Source: Bacteroidota bacterium | Lineage (GTDB): Bacteria; Bacteroidota; Bacteroidia; Bacteroidales; VadinHA17 | Reading direction: 5' to 3' | Length of the DNA stretch: 27,776 nt | Assembly (NCBI GenBank): GCA_012838685.1 | Contig: DUOU01000156.1 | Span: 1-27,776, forward strand | In this document: in pieces, positions 7,933-16,700 of the stretch | Numbering within the stretch: position 1 is the first letter of the stretch | How the letters are laid out: each line of letters starts with the position of its first letter | Translations under genes and position numbers: made by a program | The notes under the pieces: generated by a model | Databases searched by the model: none | The model's input: only the letters and a program-made list of their open reading frames with translations | What the model was told of the DNA's origin: nothing

Positions 7933-8742
7933 CTACCATCTTTTTTCGACCCAACCTCTCAATAATTTGGATATAATCCATATCAGGGCCAAAACAAAAA
8001 CAATAGTCGCCCCTGTCGGAATATTTATGAAATATGAGATTACCAAACCGGTGACGGTTCCCGCGAAACCAACTATAATGGAACCAATAATAATTTTTAG
8101 GTAACTACTTGTGAAAATCATGGCGATATTGGGAGGGATGGTCAGCAGAGATAGCACCAGGATAATACCTGCCATTCTGATATTCAATACCACAGCAAGC
8201 GCTACCAATGCGGTTGTGATATATTTGAAAATGCTTACACTCGAAGAATATGTCCGCGCATAAGTCTCGTCGTATGATATATACATAAGGGTTCTATAAA
8301 AAACCGTGAAATATGATATTAAAACCAACGACAAAACCCCCAAAGCTACAATATCACCCGTAGAAATCGTTAAAAGGCTGCCGAACAGGTACCCCATCAG
8401 ATCGGGGGCATATCCGGGCGTCAAATAAATAAATATTATTCCCGTTGCCATGCCCAACGCCCATAAGATCCCTATCGCCGAATCTTCCCTGATTTTTTGC
8501 CGAACAGAAAGATATTCAACGCAAAGTGCCGAAGCAACGCCAAAAAGTGAGGCTCCAACAATTGGATTGAATCCGAAAAAATATCCTATACCTATTCCTC
8601 CAAATGAGGCATGTGTAATGCCCCCGCCAAGAAATACCATCCTTCGGGATACTATGTAAGTTCCGGCCAATCCCGCGGTTATCGCGGCAAAAAGCGCTCC
8701 AAGAAGAGCATTTGTCATAAAGTCATATCCCAGTATATCCAC
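7933..8742 (-). CDS. znuB: zinc/manganese ABC transporter permease (ZnuB-like)
   Basis: The inner-membrane permease of a metal uptake ABC transporter (ABC-3 family), 269 residues with about eight hydrophobic segments. Family marks include LAGTYIVSRRMVFLGGGITHASFGGIGIGY near residues 25-54, where the histidine-containing segment is characteristic of Zn/Mn permeases, and VVLNIRMAGIILVLSLLTIPP, the predicted coupling region for the ATPase. The likely start is GTG at 8742, because the N-terminus MDILGYDFMTNALL then lines up with known family starts; ATG at 8718 is an alternative 8 residues shorter. It lies 25 bases after the ATPase gene and is the last gene of the operon. Confidence 0.9.
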   Translation of the reverse strand: MDILGYDFMTNALLGALFAAITAGLAGTYIVSRRMVFLGGGITHASFGGIGIGYFFGFNPIVGASLFGVASALCVEYLSVRQKIREDSAIGILWALGMATGIIFIYLTPGYAPDLMGYLFGSLLTISTGDIVALGVLSLVLISYFTVFYRTLMYISYDETYARTYSSSVSIFKYITTALVALAVVLNIRMAGIILVLSLLTIPPNIAMIFTSSYLKIIIGSIIVGFAGTVTGLVISYFINIPTGATIVFVLALIWIISKLLRGWVEKRW

Positions 8743-8767
8743 GGCGCTGAACAGTTATTGGCTATTT

Positions 8768-9508
8768 TTAATGATTTTTAAGTACAGTATGCGGGACCTC
8801 TCCATGGGTAATAAGTTGTATAGGACATCTGTATGCTCGCAACTGTTCATTTGTTATCTCAGAGGATGGATGGTAATGCAGGGATCCATTGACGCAGGCA
8901 AAGGATTTTACATGGGCCGAAATAGTACCAATATCGTGCGAAACCATCAAAATGGTCATTTTGCCGTTCAACTCCTTCAATTTATCGTGAAAACTCTTTT
9001 CAAAGGCTGTGTCAACAAAACTTCCGGGCTCATCCAGTAAAAGCAATCTGGGGTTGCCAATAATAGCTCTTGCCAAAAAAACCCTTTGCAATTGTCCTCC
9101 CGATAGTTCCTTTAGTTGAGAACGGCTATATTCTTTGAGTCCCAACTCCTCCAACAGATCCCCGGCTCTCCTCTTTTCATCAGCGGAGAATCTCGTACCA
9201 GGACTTTTATGGATCATCAACCCCGATAAAACAACATCAAGCACCGACAAAGGAAAACTATTGTCACCCGTTGATATCTGCGGCAAATAACCTATAGTCG
9301 ATTTGTCTATACCATCTCCCATAATAAGTTCCCCTCCTGTAGGTTTAAGTACGCCAAGAATTACCTTCAAAAGAGTGGTTTTTCCTCCTCCATTGGGTCC
9401 TATAACCCCTATAAAATCATTTTCGAATACCTTAAAATTGACATTGTCCAACACGTTACGGGTTCCATAACCTGCCGATAGTGAACGCATTTCCAGAATA
9501 ACAGTCAT
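8768..9508 (-). CDS. znuC: zinc/manganese ABC transporter ATP-binding protein (ZnuC-like)
   Basis: The cytoplasmic ATPase that powers the ZnuB-like permease. The 246-residue protein has Walker A GPNGGGKTT at residues 37-45, a Q-loop GYLPQ near 73-77, signature LSGGQLQRVFLARA from residue 135, and Walker B LLLLDEP with catalytic Glu160. The switch histidine follows in MVSHDIGT. The C-terminal 40 residues after about 205 contain several histidines (HYHPS, ITHGEVPH), which is common in zinc-type members. It starts 8 bases after the znuA-like stop. Confidence 0.93.
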   Translation of the reverse strand: MTVILEMRSLSAGYGTRNVLDNVNFKVFENDFIGVIGPNGGGKTTLLKVILGVLKPTGGELIMGDGIDKSTIGYLPQISTGDNSFPLSVLDVVLSGLMIHKSPGTRFSADEKRRAGDLLEELGLKEYSRSQLKELSGGQLQRVFLARAIIGNPRLLLLDEPGSFVDTAFEKSFHDKLKELNGKMTILMVSHDIGTISAHVKSFACVNGSLHYHPSSEITNEQLRAYRCPIQLITHGEVPHTVLKNH

Positions 9509-9516
9509 AATAAGTC

Positions 9517-10395
9517 CTATCTTTCCATACTTTTGTACAATAATCCTATTATCTCCCTCATAGAGCCAAGCCAGTATTCAGCTAACGGATCTATCACAAC
9601 AACTTCCGCGTCAAGATTCCTGGCTATTGAACGGGCATATCTCTTGTCAAACTCTTTCTGTATAAAGAGTGTGTTTATACCCTCGGCTTCGGCAATGTCG
9701 ATCAACTTAGCCAAACTGGACGGTGAGGGTTCCTTGCCCTCCTGCTCAATTGCCAACTCCACAAGAGAATACTCTTCGGCCAGATAGGCCAGATTGGGAT
9801 GATAAATAACAAAATGTTTGTTGTCGGCAAGCGAGAAAAGGGAGTCCGCTTCGGCTTCGAGTCGCTTTATTGAATCTGCCAGAAGTTCAAAGTTCCTGTT
9901 ATAAAGCGTTGTGTGGCCGGGATTCAGCAACGACAAGAATTTTGTTATCTCCCGGGCTATCAACATCCCATTTTTTGGTGAAAGCCATATATGCGGATCA
10001 AAACTTCCGCCATGTTCATTATCCGTCTCTTCGTTCCCATGATGATGGGTAGATTCCAAGGGGAGTATACTATCGGCTATCGAAACAAATGGTATCCTTG
10101 GATTGATGGCCCTGAACCTCTCCATCCAGAAAATTTCAAAATCCAGATTACCGTTGGCAATGTAGGCGAGCGAATTTTCAAGATTTTTTAGCTGATCGGG
10201 ATATGGTTCGTATGAGTGTGGCGAAGCTCCCGGAGGTACCATCACATTAACCTCAAAATCCCCTCCGCTGATAGTCTCCACAAAATACTTATAAGGTGCT
10301 ATGCTCACGGTGATAGTCCAACGAGCCGATGTTTCCTGATTGGTGCCGCAGGAGACCAACAACAGCAATAAAGGAACTATCAGAAATCTTTTCAT
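9517..10395 (-). CDS. znuA: zinc ABC transporter substrate-binding lipoprotein (ZnuA-like)
   Basis: This periplasmic cluster A-I metal-binding protein captures zinc for the permease. With the ATG at 10395 the protein has 292 residues and a clear lipoprotein signal, MKRFLIVPLLLLLVSC, with lipidated Cys16. A further 39 bases of open frame upstream would put 13 extra residues before this signal and is not preferred. Expected metal ligands are His60 (GASPHSYEP), His135 (DPHIWLSP), His199 (YHPNLAYL) and Asp269 (VIDPLAEYW). Between the first two lies a short His/acid-rich loop, STHHHGNEETDNEHGG, typical of zinc rather than manganese proteins. It is the first gene of the operon. Regulation by a Fur/Zur-type repressor is plausible; no regulator gene lies nearby, but a direct repeat sits in its leader. 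Confidence 0.93.
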   Translation of the reverse strand: MKRFLIVPLLLLLVSCGTNQETSARWTITVSIAPYKYFVETISGGDFEVNVMVPPGASPHSYEPYPDQLKNLENSLAYIANGNLDFEIFWMERFRAINPRIPFVSIADSILPLESTHHHGNEETDNEHGGSFDPHIWLSPKNGMLIAREITKFLSLLNPGHTTLYNRNFELLADSIKRLEAEADSLFSLADNKHFVIYHPNLAYLAEEYSLVELAIEQEGKEPSPSSLAKLIDIAEAEGINTLFIQKEFDKRYARSIARNLDAEVVVIDPLAEYWLGSMREIIGLLYKSMER

Positions 10396-10422
10396 ATAAC
10401 TCCATCTTGTGCCGCGAATATA

Positions 10423-10448
10423 AGAATTACCCAAAGATTAGAATTACC
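10423..10448. promoter_or_regulatory. AGAATTACC direct repeat upstream of the zinc operon
   Basis: Two identical 9-base copies, AGAATTACC at 10423-10431 and 10440-10448, are 17 bases apart start to start. On the minus strand they read GGTAATTCT and flank TAATCTTTG, an imperfect -7 element for znuA (one base longer than TAnnTTTG). The first copy ends 28 bases before the znuA ATG. The arrangement suits an operator for a metal-responsive repressor, but the regulator is unknown. The second copy also abuts the promoter of the divergent gene. Confidence 0.45.
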
Positions 10449-10449
10449 G

Positions 10450-10480
10450 GTTGCGGATTAAATAATAAAAACTATTTTTG
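10450..10480 (+). promoter_or_regulatory. promoter for the 155-residue hypothetical gene
   Basis: A -33-like GTTG at 10450-10453 (one mismatch to TTTG) is followed after 19 bases by TATTTTTG at 10473-10480, an exact TAnnTTTG match. The predicted transcript start is only about 20 bases before the ATG at 10506. Confidence 0.5.
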
Positions 10481-10505
10481 GAAACAAATACAATTTCTCG
10501 GATGA

Positions 10506-10973
10506 ATGCGAAACAAAGGGGAGATTCTTGCGGAAATTTTAAGTAACTACAGCGACTGTTACATATTCTTGCACAACACTAAGAAGGAGTCGGTTGTCAG
10601 GAGCATACTTGATAATGGTTTTATTTGTGAAAGTCAGTTATCAAATACAACTGACAGGGTAAATCCGTTGGAACCTATTGAGGTCTCCTATTTTTTCTAT
10701 CAACGGAAAGATTATGGTGAATACACGATTATCATCGCGATCCACAAAAACGTGTATGACCTGTACCTGCTTACTTCAAGGAAAAAGGGCATTCCGCTTG
10801 AAGAGGCAATGTCGGCCAAAAAACCATATTTAAGTGAAAACGAAGAACTTGTGTTCAAATTGCCACGGGAATATATACTGGGTTATTTCGATGGCTTTAA
10901 GAACCGATTGGTCAAGAATCCCGAATGGAACCCGGAATTCACAAATATCAGGCAATCCCCTTCGAAAAAATAA
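10506..10973 (+). CDS. conserved-looking hypothetical protein, possible ADP-ribosyltransferase-like fold
   Basis: I do not recognise this 155-residue soluble protein by name. It has no signal peptide and no membrane segment. Residues 18-40 (CYIFLHNTKKESVVRSILDNGF) resemble the first strand and helix of ADP-ribosyltransferase-like folds, in which a histidine (here His23) is followed by a small-residue/Thr pair and an ILxxGF helix end. A TTDRVN segment, then a hydrophobic strand with VSYFFY (Tyr62), then ELVFKLPREYILGYFDG with Glu113/Glu114 could supply an H-Y-E triad. This is pattern matching only. It is transcribed alone, away from the zinc operon, with its own promoter candidate, and faces a convergent thioredoxin gene. 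The ATG at 10506 opens the long frame; the ATG at 10502 is in another frame. Confidence 0.75.
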   Translation: MRNKGEILAEILSNYSDCYIFLHNTKKESVVRSILDNGFICESQLSNTTDRVNPLEPIEVSYFFYQRKDYGEYTIIIAIHKNVYDLYLLTSRKKGIPLEEAMSAKKPYLSENEELVFKLPREYILGYFDGFKNRLVKNPEWNPEFTNIRQSPSKK

Positions 10974-11127
10974 GTTTTTTATGTAAACCCGTACGAGTAA
11001 GCGCTGTCCGGAGATAGATTCACAACGCGAAGAGCATCAATCCCTCAACAATACGGAATTTGCTATAAGAAGGCGCCTCTTTTGGGAGACGACCCCATAT
11101 TATCCAATTTAATGCGTTGAAATATAT

Positions 11128-12225
11128 CTATTGTAATATTTCCCTCACCTTGTTATAAAGATCCTCGCCCCTCAAGTCCCTGGCGATTATTGTTCCGTTT
11201 TCATCCAGCAAAAAGTTGGCGGGTATGGAGTTAATCGAATAAAGTTGGGCAGCGGCGCTGTTCCAGTATTGCAGGTCGGATACATGTGTCCATGTCAGCT
11301 TATCGTTGGCTATGGCATTTGTCCACTCATCTTTGGTCCTGTCGAGTGAAACGCCGAAAACGTCGAATCCTCTGTTCTTAAAATCGTTGTATACCTTTAC
11401 AACATTTGGATTCTCCTGTCGGCACGGTCCGCACCATCCCGCCCAAAAGTCTACCAAGAGCAGTTTTGTCCCCACCTTGGAGTACAATGAAACGGGATTC
11501 CCATCGGGATCGTTAAGTGTAAAGTCCGGAGCCTTCTGGCCCACGGAAACCAGTTTCAACTTGACCAGGCTCTCTTTCAACCCGATCATCGGCGGTATAG
11601 CCGCTACCTCGGGCGCGAGATCGTTCACCAACTCCTCGATTTTGGTTACATCCAGGTAATTCATAAGACTCGCCAGGATTATCGGCGAAAAAAAGGATGA
11701 TGGATTGTCCCTTACAAAACGCTCCTGAAGATCGATGAACAACTGGTAAACCGAATCGGCTCTGTTTTCATACTCGGCCATCATAGCCTCATCGTTTTTC
11801 TGTCGCGCTATCTGGTATTGATTTACATATTCGGTATACTCTAAACCCACAGGTTGGACCGCATCCGACAAGGAGAGATAATCGTCGTGTATCCCTGATC
11901 CCGTTATCTCCATCCGATCCAATGAATCAAGTATCCCCTTCAACTGGATATTGGAATTATCCATGTAAAAGGAAGTTTGATATGGGGTGTTTCTAGCCTC
12001 CAGAATAACCGCGCGCGGATAATCCAGCGAACCTTTCATGACAAACCCGTCATTTTTTGATATAGCCGAATCGATCGTCACCATCCGATTGTTCTCAATT
12101 ATCTTGAGATCAAAGACGAGGTTGTTCGCTCCAAGTATATCTGCCCTTAATTCGTATTTCGCCGACTTGCCGCATGAAACCACTATCAACGCCGATAGTG
12201 AGATCAAAAAAAATATCCTTCTCAT
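11128..12225 (-). CDS. TlpA/ResA-like thioredoxin-fold lipoprotein with DUF4369-type N-terminal domain
   Basis: This 365-residue protein is a predicted periplasm-facing lipoprotein: signal MRRIFFLISLSALIVVSC with Cys18. Residues about 22-120 form a beta-rich domain like the DUF4369 domain often joined to thioredoxins in Bacteroidota. About 130-220 is helical. From 228 a TlpA/AhpC-TSA domain runs to the end: VGQKAPDFTLNDPDG, the redox motif WAGWCGPC with Cys265 and Cys268, and the cis-proline region NSIPANFLLDENG. It probably reduces or isomerises disulfides on exported proteins, perhaps in cytochrome maturation or stress; the substrate is unknown. It follows the DUF1573 gene by 32 bases, suggesting one operon. 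Confidence 0.92.
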   Translation of the reverse strand: MRRIFFLISLSALIVVSCGKSAKYELRADILGANNLVFDLKIIENNRMVTIDSAISKNDGFVMKGSLDYPRAVILEARNTPYQTSFYMDNSNIQLKGILDSLDRMEITGSGIHDDYLSLSDAVQPVGLEYTEYVNQYQIARQKNDEAMMAEYENRADSVYQLFIDLQERFVRDNPSSFFSPIILASLMNYLDVTKIEELVNDLAPEVAAIPPMIGLKESLVKLKLVSVGQKAPDFTLNDPDGNPVSLYSKVGTKLLLVDFWAGWCGPCRQENPNVVKVYNDFKNRGFDVFGVSLDRTKDEWTNAIANDKLTWTHVSDLQYWNSAAAQLYSINSIPANFLLDENGTIIARDLRGEDLYNKVREILQ

Positions 12226-12257
12226 TATAATTTGATTTCTTTGCTTTTAGCCTCTTA

Positions 12258-13337
12258 CTAGGGCTGTTCAACGTCAGCGGTCAGCATCAGCACAACCTCG
12301 GAATTCTTTGGATCGTTGGTGTAGACATAAATAGCTTTCGTGACTTTACCCTTGTAGCCGCCAGAACTGAACACCGCTTTCAACGAAGTTGACTCTCCCG
12401 GTTTTATTGGCTGATCCTTATTTCCTTGCTGTACGGCCGTACATCCGCATGTGGAACGCACGTTCCTTATGTAAAGATCGCTTTTACCGGAATTTGTTAT
12501 AACAAACTCAATATCAGCGGTTGTGGATCCTTTCATCTTTCCAATATCGTATGTTCTGTTGGGCACGCTGAATAGAGGAGCATTTTCAAGTTCCTCTTTG
12601 GTAAGCGACGAGAAATCTTCAACCAGGTTGGCTGATATATAGTAGTACGCGTTTTGGTTTGAATTGCCGTTGGTCACCACTTTGATCATATAAGTCGACT
12701 GGCCCCATCCATCGTTCTGGGTGGCATCAAAAGTACCTGAAACCAACCCTTTTTGTCCCGGCTTCAATGTTGTCGGCGTAACTTTCATGGCAAGAAAGGT
12801 CGGCACCTGATCAAAATCTATTGTAACCGGCTCATTCGAGGTGTTGATTACCTGCATCGTACGGATCTTCTTCTCCGTCTTCAGCACATTAGTGAAGGCC
12901 AGATGGTTGGATTCAAACCTAACCGGACCCGCTTCAAAAGTATACAGCTCTTCAATGGTCTTCTCCCTTGGCGTCACCTCACCCTTGATCACCAAGGTTA
13001 CCATCTCGGGCTTTGAGTTGGTATAAACCGACAATGTCTTGCTGAATTTACCCGGAGCGTTCCTTGGATCATATACGGCCGTGATCTTTCCCTTTCCTCC
13101 CGGAGCGATAGGCTCCTTGGTCCAATCCGGGGTCGTGCAACCGCATGAGGTAACTATCCTTTGGATTACCAACGGCTGGTTGCCGGTATTGGTAACCTGA
13201 AAATCGTATGTTTGAGGACCTGCCTCTTCCTTGAAAGTCCCGTAATCATGTTCTTTTTCCGCCAATGTCATCACCGGCTGGGCAGTTAGCGCCAATCCGA
13301 AAAAAGCCAGCAACAAGATTAAAGATAATTTTTTCAT
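12258..13337 (-). CDS. secreted protein with two DUF1573 domains
   Basis: With the ATG at 13337 the protein has 359 residues and a good signal peptide, MKKLSLILLLAFFGLALTAQ; 63 further bases of open frame upstream would add 21 residues before it and are rejected. Two DUF1573 (immunoglobulin-like) units are visible. The first begins at about residue 25 with EHDYGTFKEE and contains TSCGCTTPDW; the second begins with RTYDIGKMKGS and contains STCGCTAV. The paired CGC cysteines are a hallmark of the family, whose role is not established. Between them is a third beta-sandwich-like stretch without the cysteine motif. The downstream thioredoxin lipoprotein in the same operon could maintain these cysteines; that link is inference. 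Confidence 0.9.
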   Translation of the reverse strand: MKKLSLILLLAFFGLALTAQPVMTLAEKEHDYGTFKEEAGPQTYDFQVTNTGNQPLVIQRIVTSCGCTTPDWTKEPIAPGGKGKITAVYDPRNAPGKFSKTLSVYTNSKPEMVTLVIKGEVTPREKTIEELYTFEAGPVRFESNHLAFTNVLKTEKKIRTMQVINTSNEPVTIDFDQVPTFLAMKVTPTTLKPGQKGLVSGTFDATQNDGWGQSTYMIKVVTNGNSNQNAYYYISANLVEDFSSLTKEELENAPLFSVPNRTYDIGKMKGSTTADIEFVITNSGKSDLYIRNVRSTCGCTAVQQGNKDQPIKPGESTSLKAVFSSGGYKGKVTKAIYVYTNDPKNSEVVLMLTADVEQP

Positions 13338-13632
13338 AAGAATGTAATTTAATTGTTGTGTCTTGAGAGCCCCTGGGGCCCAACAAAGCTTGCACCACAC
13401 ATAATCCTGATTTTAACTGTTCGGAAAACTGGTGCTCGGCTCTTCATATAATGTTAAACGATACTTATCATATTATGTTTCTCTATCCAAAAACAACACC
13501 GGACAATCCTCCGCTAAACGGTTTTTACCGGCATAGACCCATTACGCAAATTTTCGGTCACTGATTTACATAATAAAACACCCATACTTTCTGTTTATTC
13601 AGGGAGACCGAAGAAACTCATTATAATAAACG

Positions 13633-13640
13633 CAAAGATA
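13633..13640 (-). promoter_or_regulatory. -7 promoter element for the DUF1573-thioredoxin operon
   Basis: The minus strand reads TATCTTTGCG, an exact TAnnTTTG match in a very typical context. The -33 element is only TTTT (13657-13660, spacing 16). The distance to the ATG at 13337 is about 295 bases. Confidence 0.45.
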
Positions 13641-13731
13641 CAAATATCAGACCATAAAAATGTTAATTTTTATTAAAAGAGAAATATTAATGTTTAAGGA
13701 GGAAAAAAGCCCATCTAAACTTAATAATCAT

Positions 13732-13739
13732 TAGTTTTG
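13732..13739 (+). promoter_or_regulatory. -7 promoter element for the propeller/barrel gene
   Basis: TAGTTTTG matches TAnnTTTG and lies 45 bases before the ATG at 13785, a normal leader length. No good -33 TTTG is seen at the right spacing. Confidence 0.4.
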
Positions 13740-13784
13740 TCGCTTAGCCCGATTAGATGCGACATATTTACCGTAATTCAGGGA

Positions 13785-16700
13785 ATGGGAAACATTAAGA
13801 AACAGATATCGTTAATTTTAATCTCGTTGTTCACCATTAGCGCGAGTGGTCAGTTCTATGACGGCATGCAGATGACTTTCGGTAAAAACAGGGTCCAATA
13901 TTACGACTATTATTGGATGTATTACAGGTTCGAAGATTTCGACTGTTATTTCAACGAACAGGGAAGGGAACTGGCGCAATATACGGCCAACTACGCCACA
14001 AAAAAACTGGAGGAGGTAGAGGATTTCTTCGACTACAGTCTGGAAAAAAGAATAATATTCATCATTTACAACAAAAGTGCCGAGTACAAACAATCCAACA
14101 TCGGACTTGAATCGGATATGGAGGATTCATACAATACCGGGGGATTCAGTAGGATAATAGACAATAAGGTCAGCCTCTATTACGAGTCCAGTCACGTGGA
14201 TTACCAGAAGCAGGTCGCCGCTTCGATTACCGAGATAATCGTCAACGAGATGTTGTACGACGCCGAAACAAAAAACAGGATTTCCAGGTCGACCAGTATC
14301 GATATCCCCAACTGGTTTCTTAGGGGACTGATGAACTATGTTGCCTTTGGATGGGATTTCCAGACCGAAGATCGGGTGAAAGACGGTATCCTGAGCGAGA
14401 AATACAAGAAAATCAACCATCTGGAATATGACGACGCTGAATACGCCGGACAGTCATTTTGGCGCTTTATTGGCAAAGAATACGGTGATGCCATCATTCC
14501 CAACATCATATATCTCACCAAAGTTTACAAAAAAATAGATAAGGGCTTCCTGTATGTCACCGGCAAAAAATTGGACGAATTGCTCGATGAATGGTACGAA
14601 TATTACAGAAATGAATACAGCGACTACCAAAAAATTGGAAAAGACATCGACAATCAAATACGAAAATCCAAAAAAGAGCAGATATACCAGCAAGTGGCCG
14701 TAAGTCCCGATGGCAGGTACACCGCATATATCACGAACGACTGGGGAAGGAGAAGAATATGGTTGTACGATGAAACAACCGGCAAACGGTCGATAATTTT
14801 CAGAAAAGAGCCAAAACTGGAACAGGAGATAGACAAAAGTTATCCTGTGATGGCGTGGCATCCCAGTAGCATGATCCTCACATTTATAAACGAAGAAAAA
14901 GCCGGACTAAAATTGTACTTCTCCAGGATAGACGAAAAAAGTCTGGAAAGCAGGAACTTGTTGTATTTCGACAAAGTTTTGCACTTCGGTTATTCCCCCG
15001 ATGGAACCAGGTTGGTAATGTCAGCCGTCAAAAATAGTATGACCGACATCTATGTGCACACGATAGCATCGGCAACCAGCGAACAGATAACGTACGATAT
15101 AGCCGATGACCTGACTCCATCGTTCCTTGCCGGAGAAAAGGATCTGATAATCTTCTCGTCTAACCGGCTTTCCGATACCCTTTACAACAACGGCGATCCG
15201 TTGGAGAGGGTTGGTTTGACGTTCGACCTTTTCACGTACGACATCGCGAAAAAGGATAGGGTGGTGACACGCCTTGCCGAAGGTGAGTATGTCGACAGGT
15301 TAGCGGCGACAGGAACCACTACATCCGACATAAGATACCTTGGTAATGCCAATGGAATAATTAACAGGTATATAGCATCGCTCGACAGTACCATAAGTTA
15401 CATAGACACAGCCACACATTACAGATATTATATCGAATCAAGAGCTGTTACCGACTATGAGAGGAACATTGAGGATTACTCTGCATCGGCCAACGCCGGA
15501 AAAATAAGGGAGATAGTGTATAACCAGGGGAGAAACATCCTGAAAAACACCAAGGAGATAGAAGATCCGACATCGGATCCAAAACTTACGGAATATCGCC
15601 TTGAAAGGACCCAAATGCTGCACGAAGCCGACAGTCTGGAGCAACTTCGCCAATGGCTCGTGGCCGAAGACCGGCGTCGACGCGACACCCTGACCAAGCC
15701 TATCTATGAATATTTCGCGACCAATGAGCCAATTGACATCAGCCATTACATATTCGAGAAAGAGAAACAGAATTACTACGACGAGCTCTGGAGAAAAGAT
15801 TACATGGATATTGATCTTGATACGGGTCGTCTCGAGTTTCCCCAGATACAGATCTATGAGACCGCCTTTTACTATAATTATATGGCGACCCAAATCGATT
15901 TCAGCTTTCTGAACAGCTCCTACCAGATCTATTCGGGAGGCTCCGGTTATTACAACCCGGGAGTCAACATGATGTCGACTATCGGAACAATAGATATGTT
16001 CGAAAACTACAGGATAACCGGTGGATTCAGATTTTCGGGCAACTTCGACAGTAACGAATACCTGCTCAGCCTCGATAATCTAAAAGGGAAATACGACAAA
16101 CAGTTTGTATTCCACCGTCAGGGTTATTACTCCTATTCCGAGACATCGGTCTACAAAACACATACACACAATATCTACACGAGCTTGTCGCGCCCCATAA
16201 CCCCGGCCTTAGCGGTGAAGGGAACGTTGAAATACCGGCTCGACAACCAGGAGTCACTCGCATACGACATGATATCCCTGGAAGAGGAGGGGATCAGACG
16301 CCATTGGGTCAGCGCCAAGGCCGAAGTTATATACGACGACACCCGCGAACGGAGTATCAACATATACTATGGTACAAGGTTCAAAATTTTTGGCGAGCTA
16401 TATAAAGAACTGTTCGCCGCCCGATCCAATATGATTGTTGTAGGAGCCGACTTCAGAAATTATATCAAAATTCACCGGGAACTGATCTGGGCCAACCGTT
16501 TCGCCGCCAGCACCTCTTTTGGTCCTACAAGGCTGCTCTACTACCTTGGCGGTGTTGACAACTGGATGGGTTATCTTTTTAACAGATCAGCGCCAATGTA
16601 CGACACCTCAATACCGGTGAACACCGATATTAATTATGGTTTCCAGGCATTGGCCACCAACATGAGAGGTTTCTCCCAGAACGCCCGCAATGGTACCAAC

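Larger units (their letters stand above)
13338..13784. other. 447-base divergent intergenic region
   Basis: No convincing gene is present. It carries a minus-strand -7 match at 13633-13640 and a plus-strand -7 match at 13732-13739. If the former is used, the DUF1573 transcript has a leader of nearly 300 bases, which includes a GC-rich palindromic patch (AGCCCCTGGGGCCC near 13368-13381) about 30 bases before the ATG. I see no tRNA-like fold and no conserved riboswitch core that I can name. Confidence 0.5.

Noticed and set aside
10974..11127. Bidirectional terminator around AGGCGCCT in the convergent gap
   Set aside because: The 8-base palindrome has no room for a loop, the flanks pair only with a bulge, and no proper T-run follows on either strand.
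13690..13734. 14-codon open frame (ATG ... TAG) ahead of the propeller/barrel gene, possible leader peptide
   Set aside because: The predicted promoter overlaps its stop codon, so it would not be on the transcript; no codon pattern suggests attenuation.
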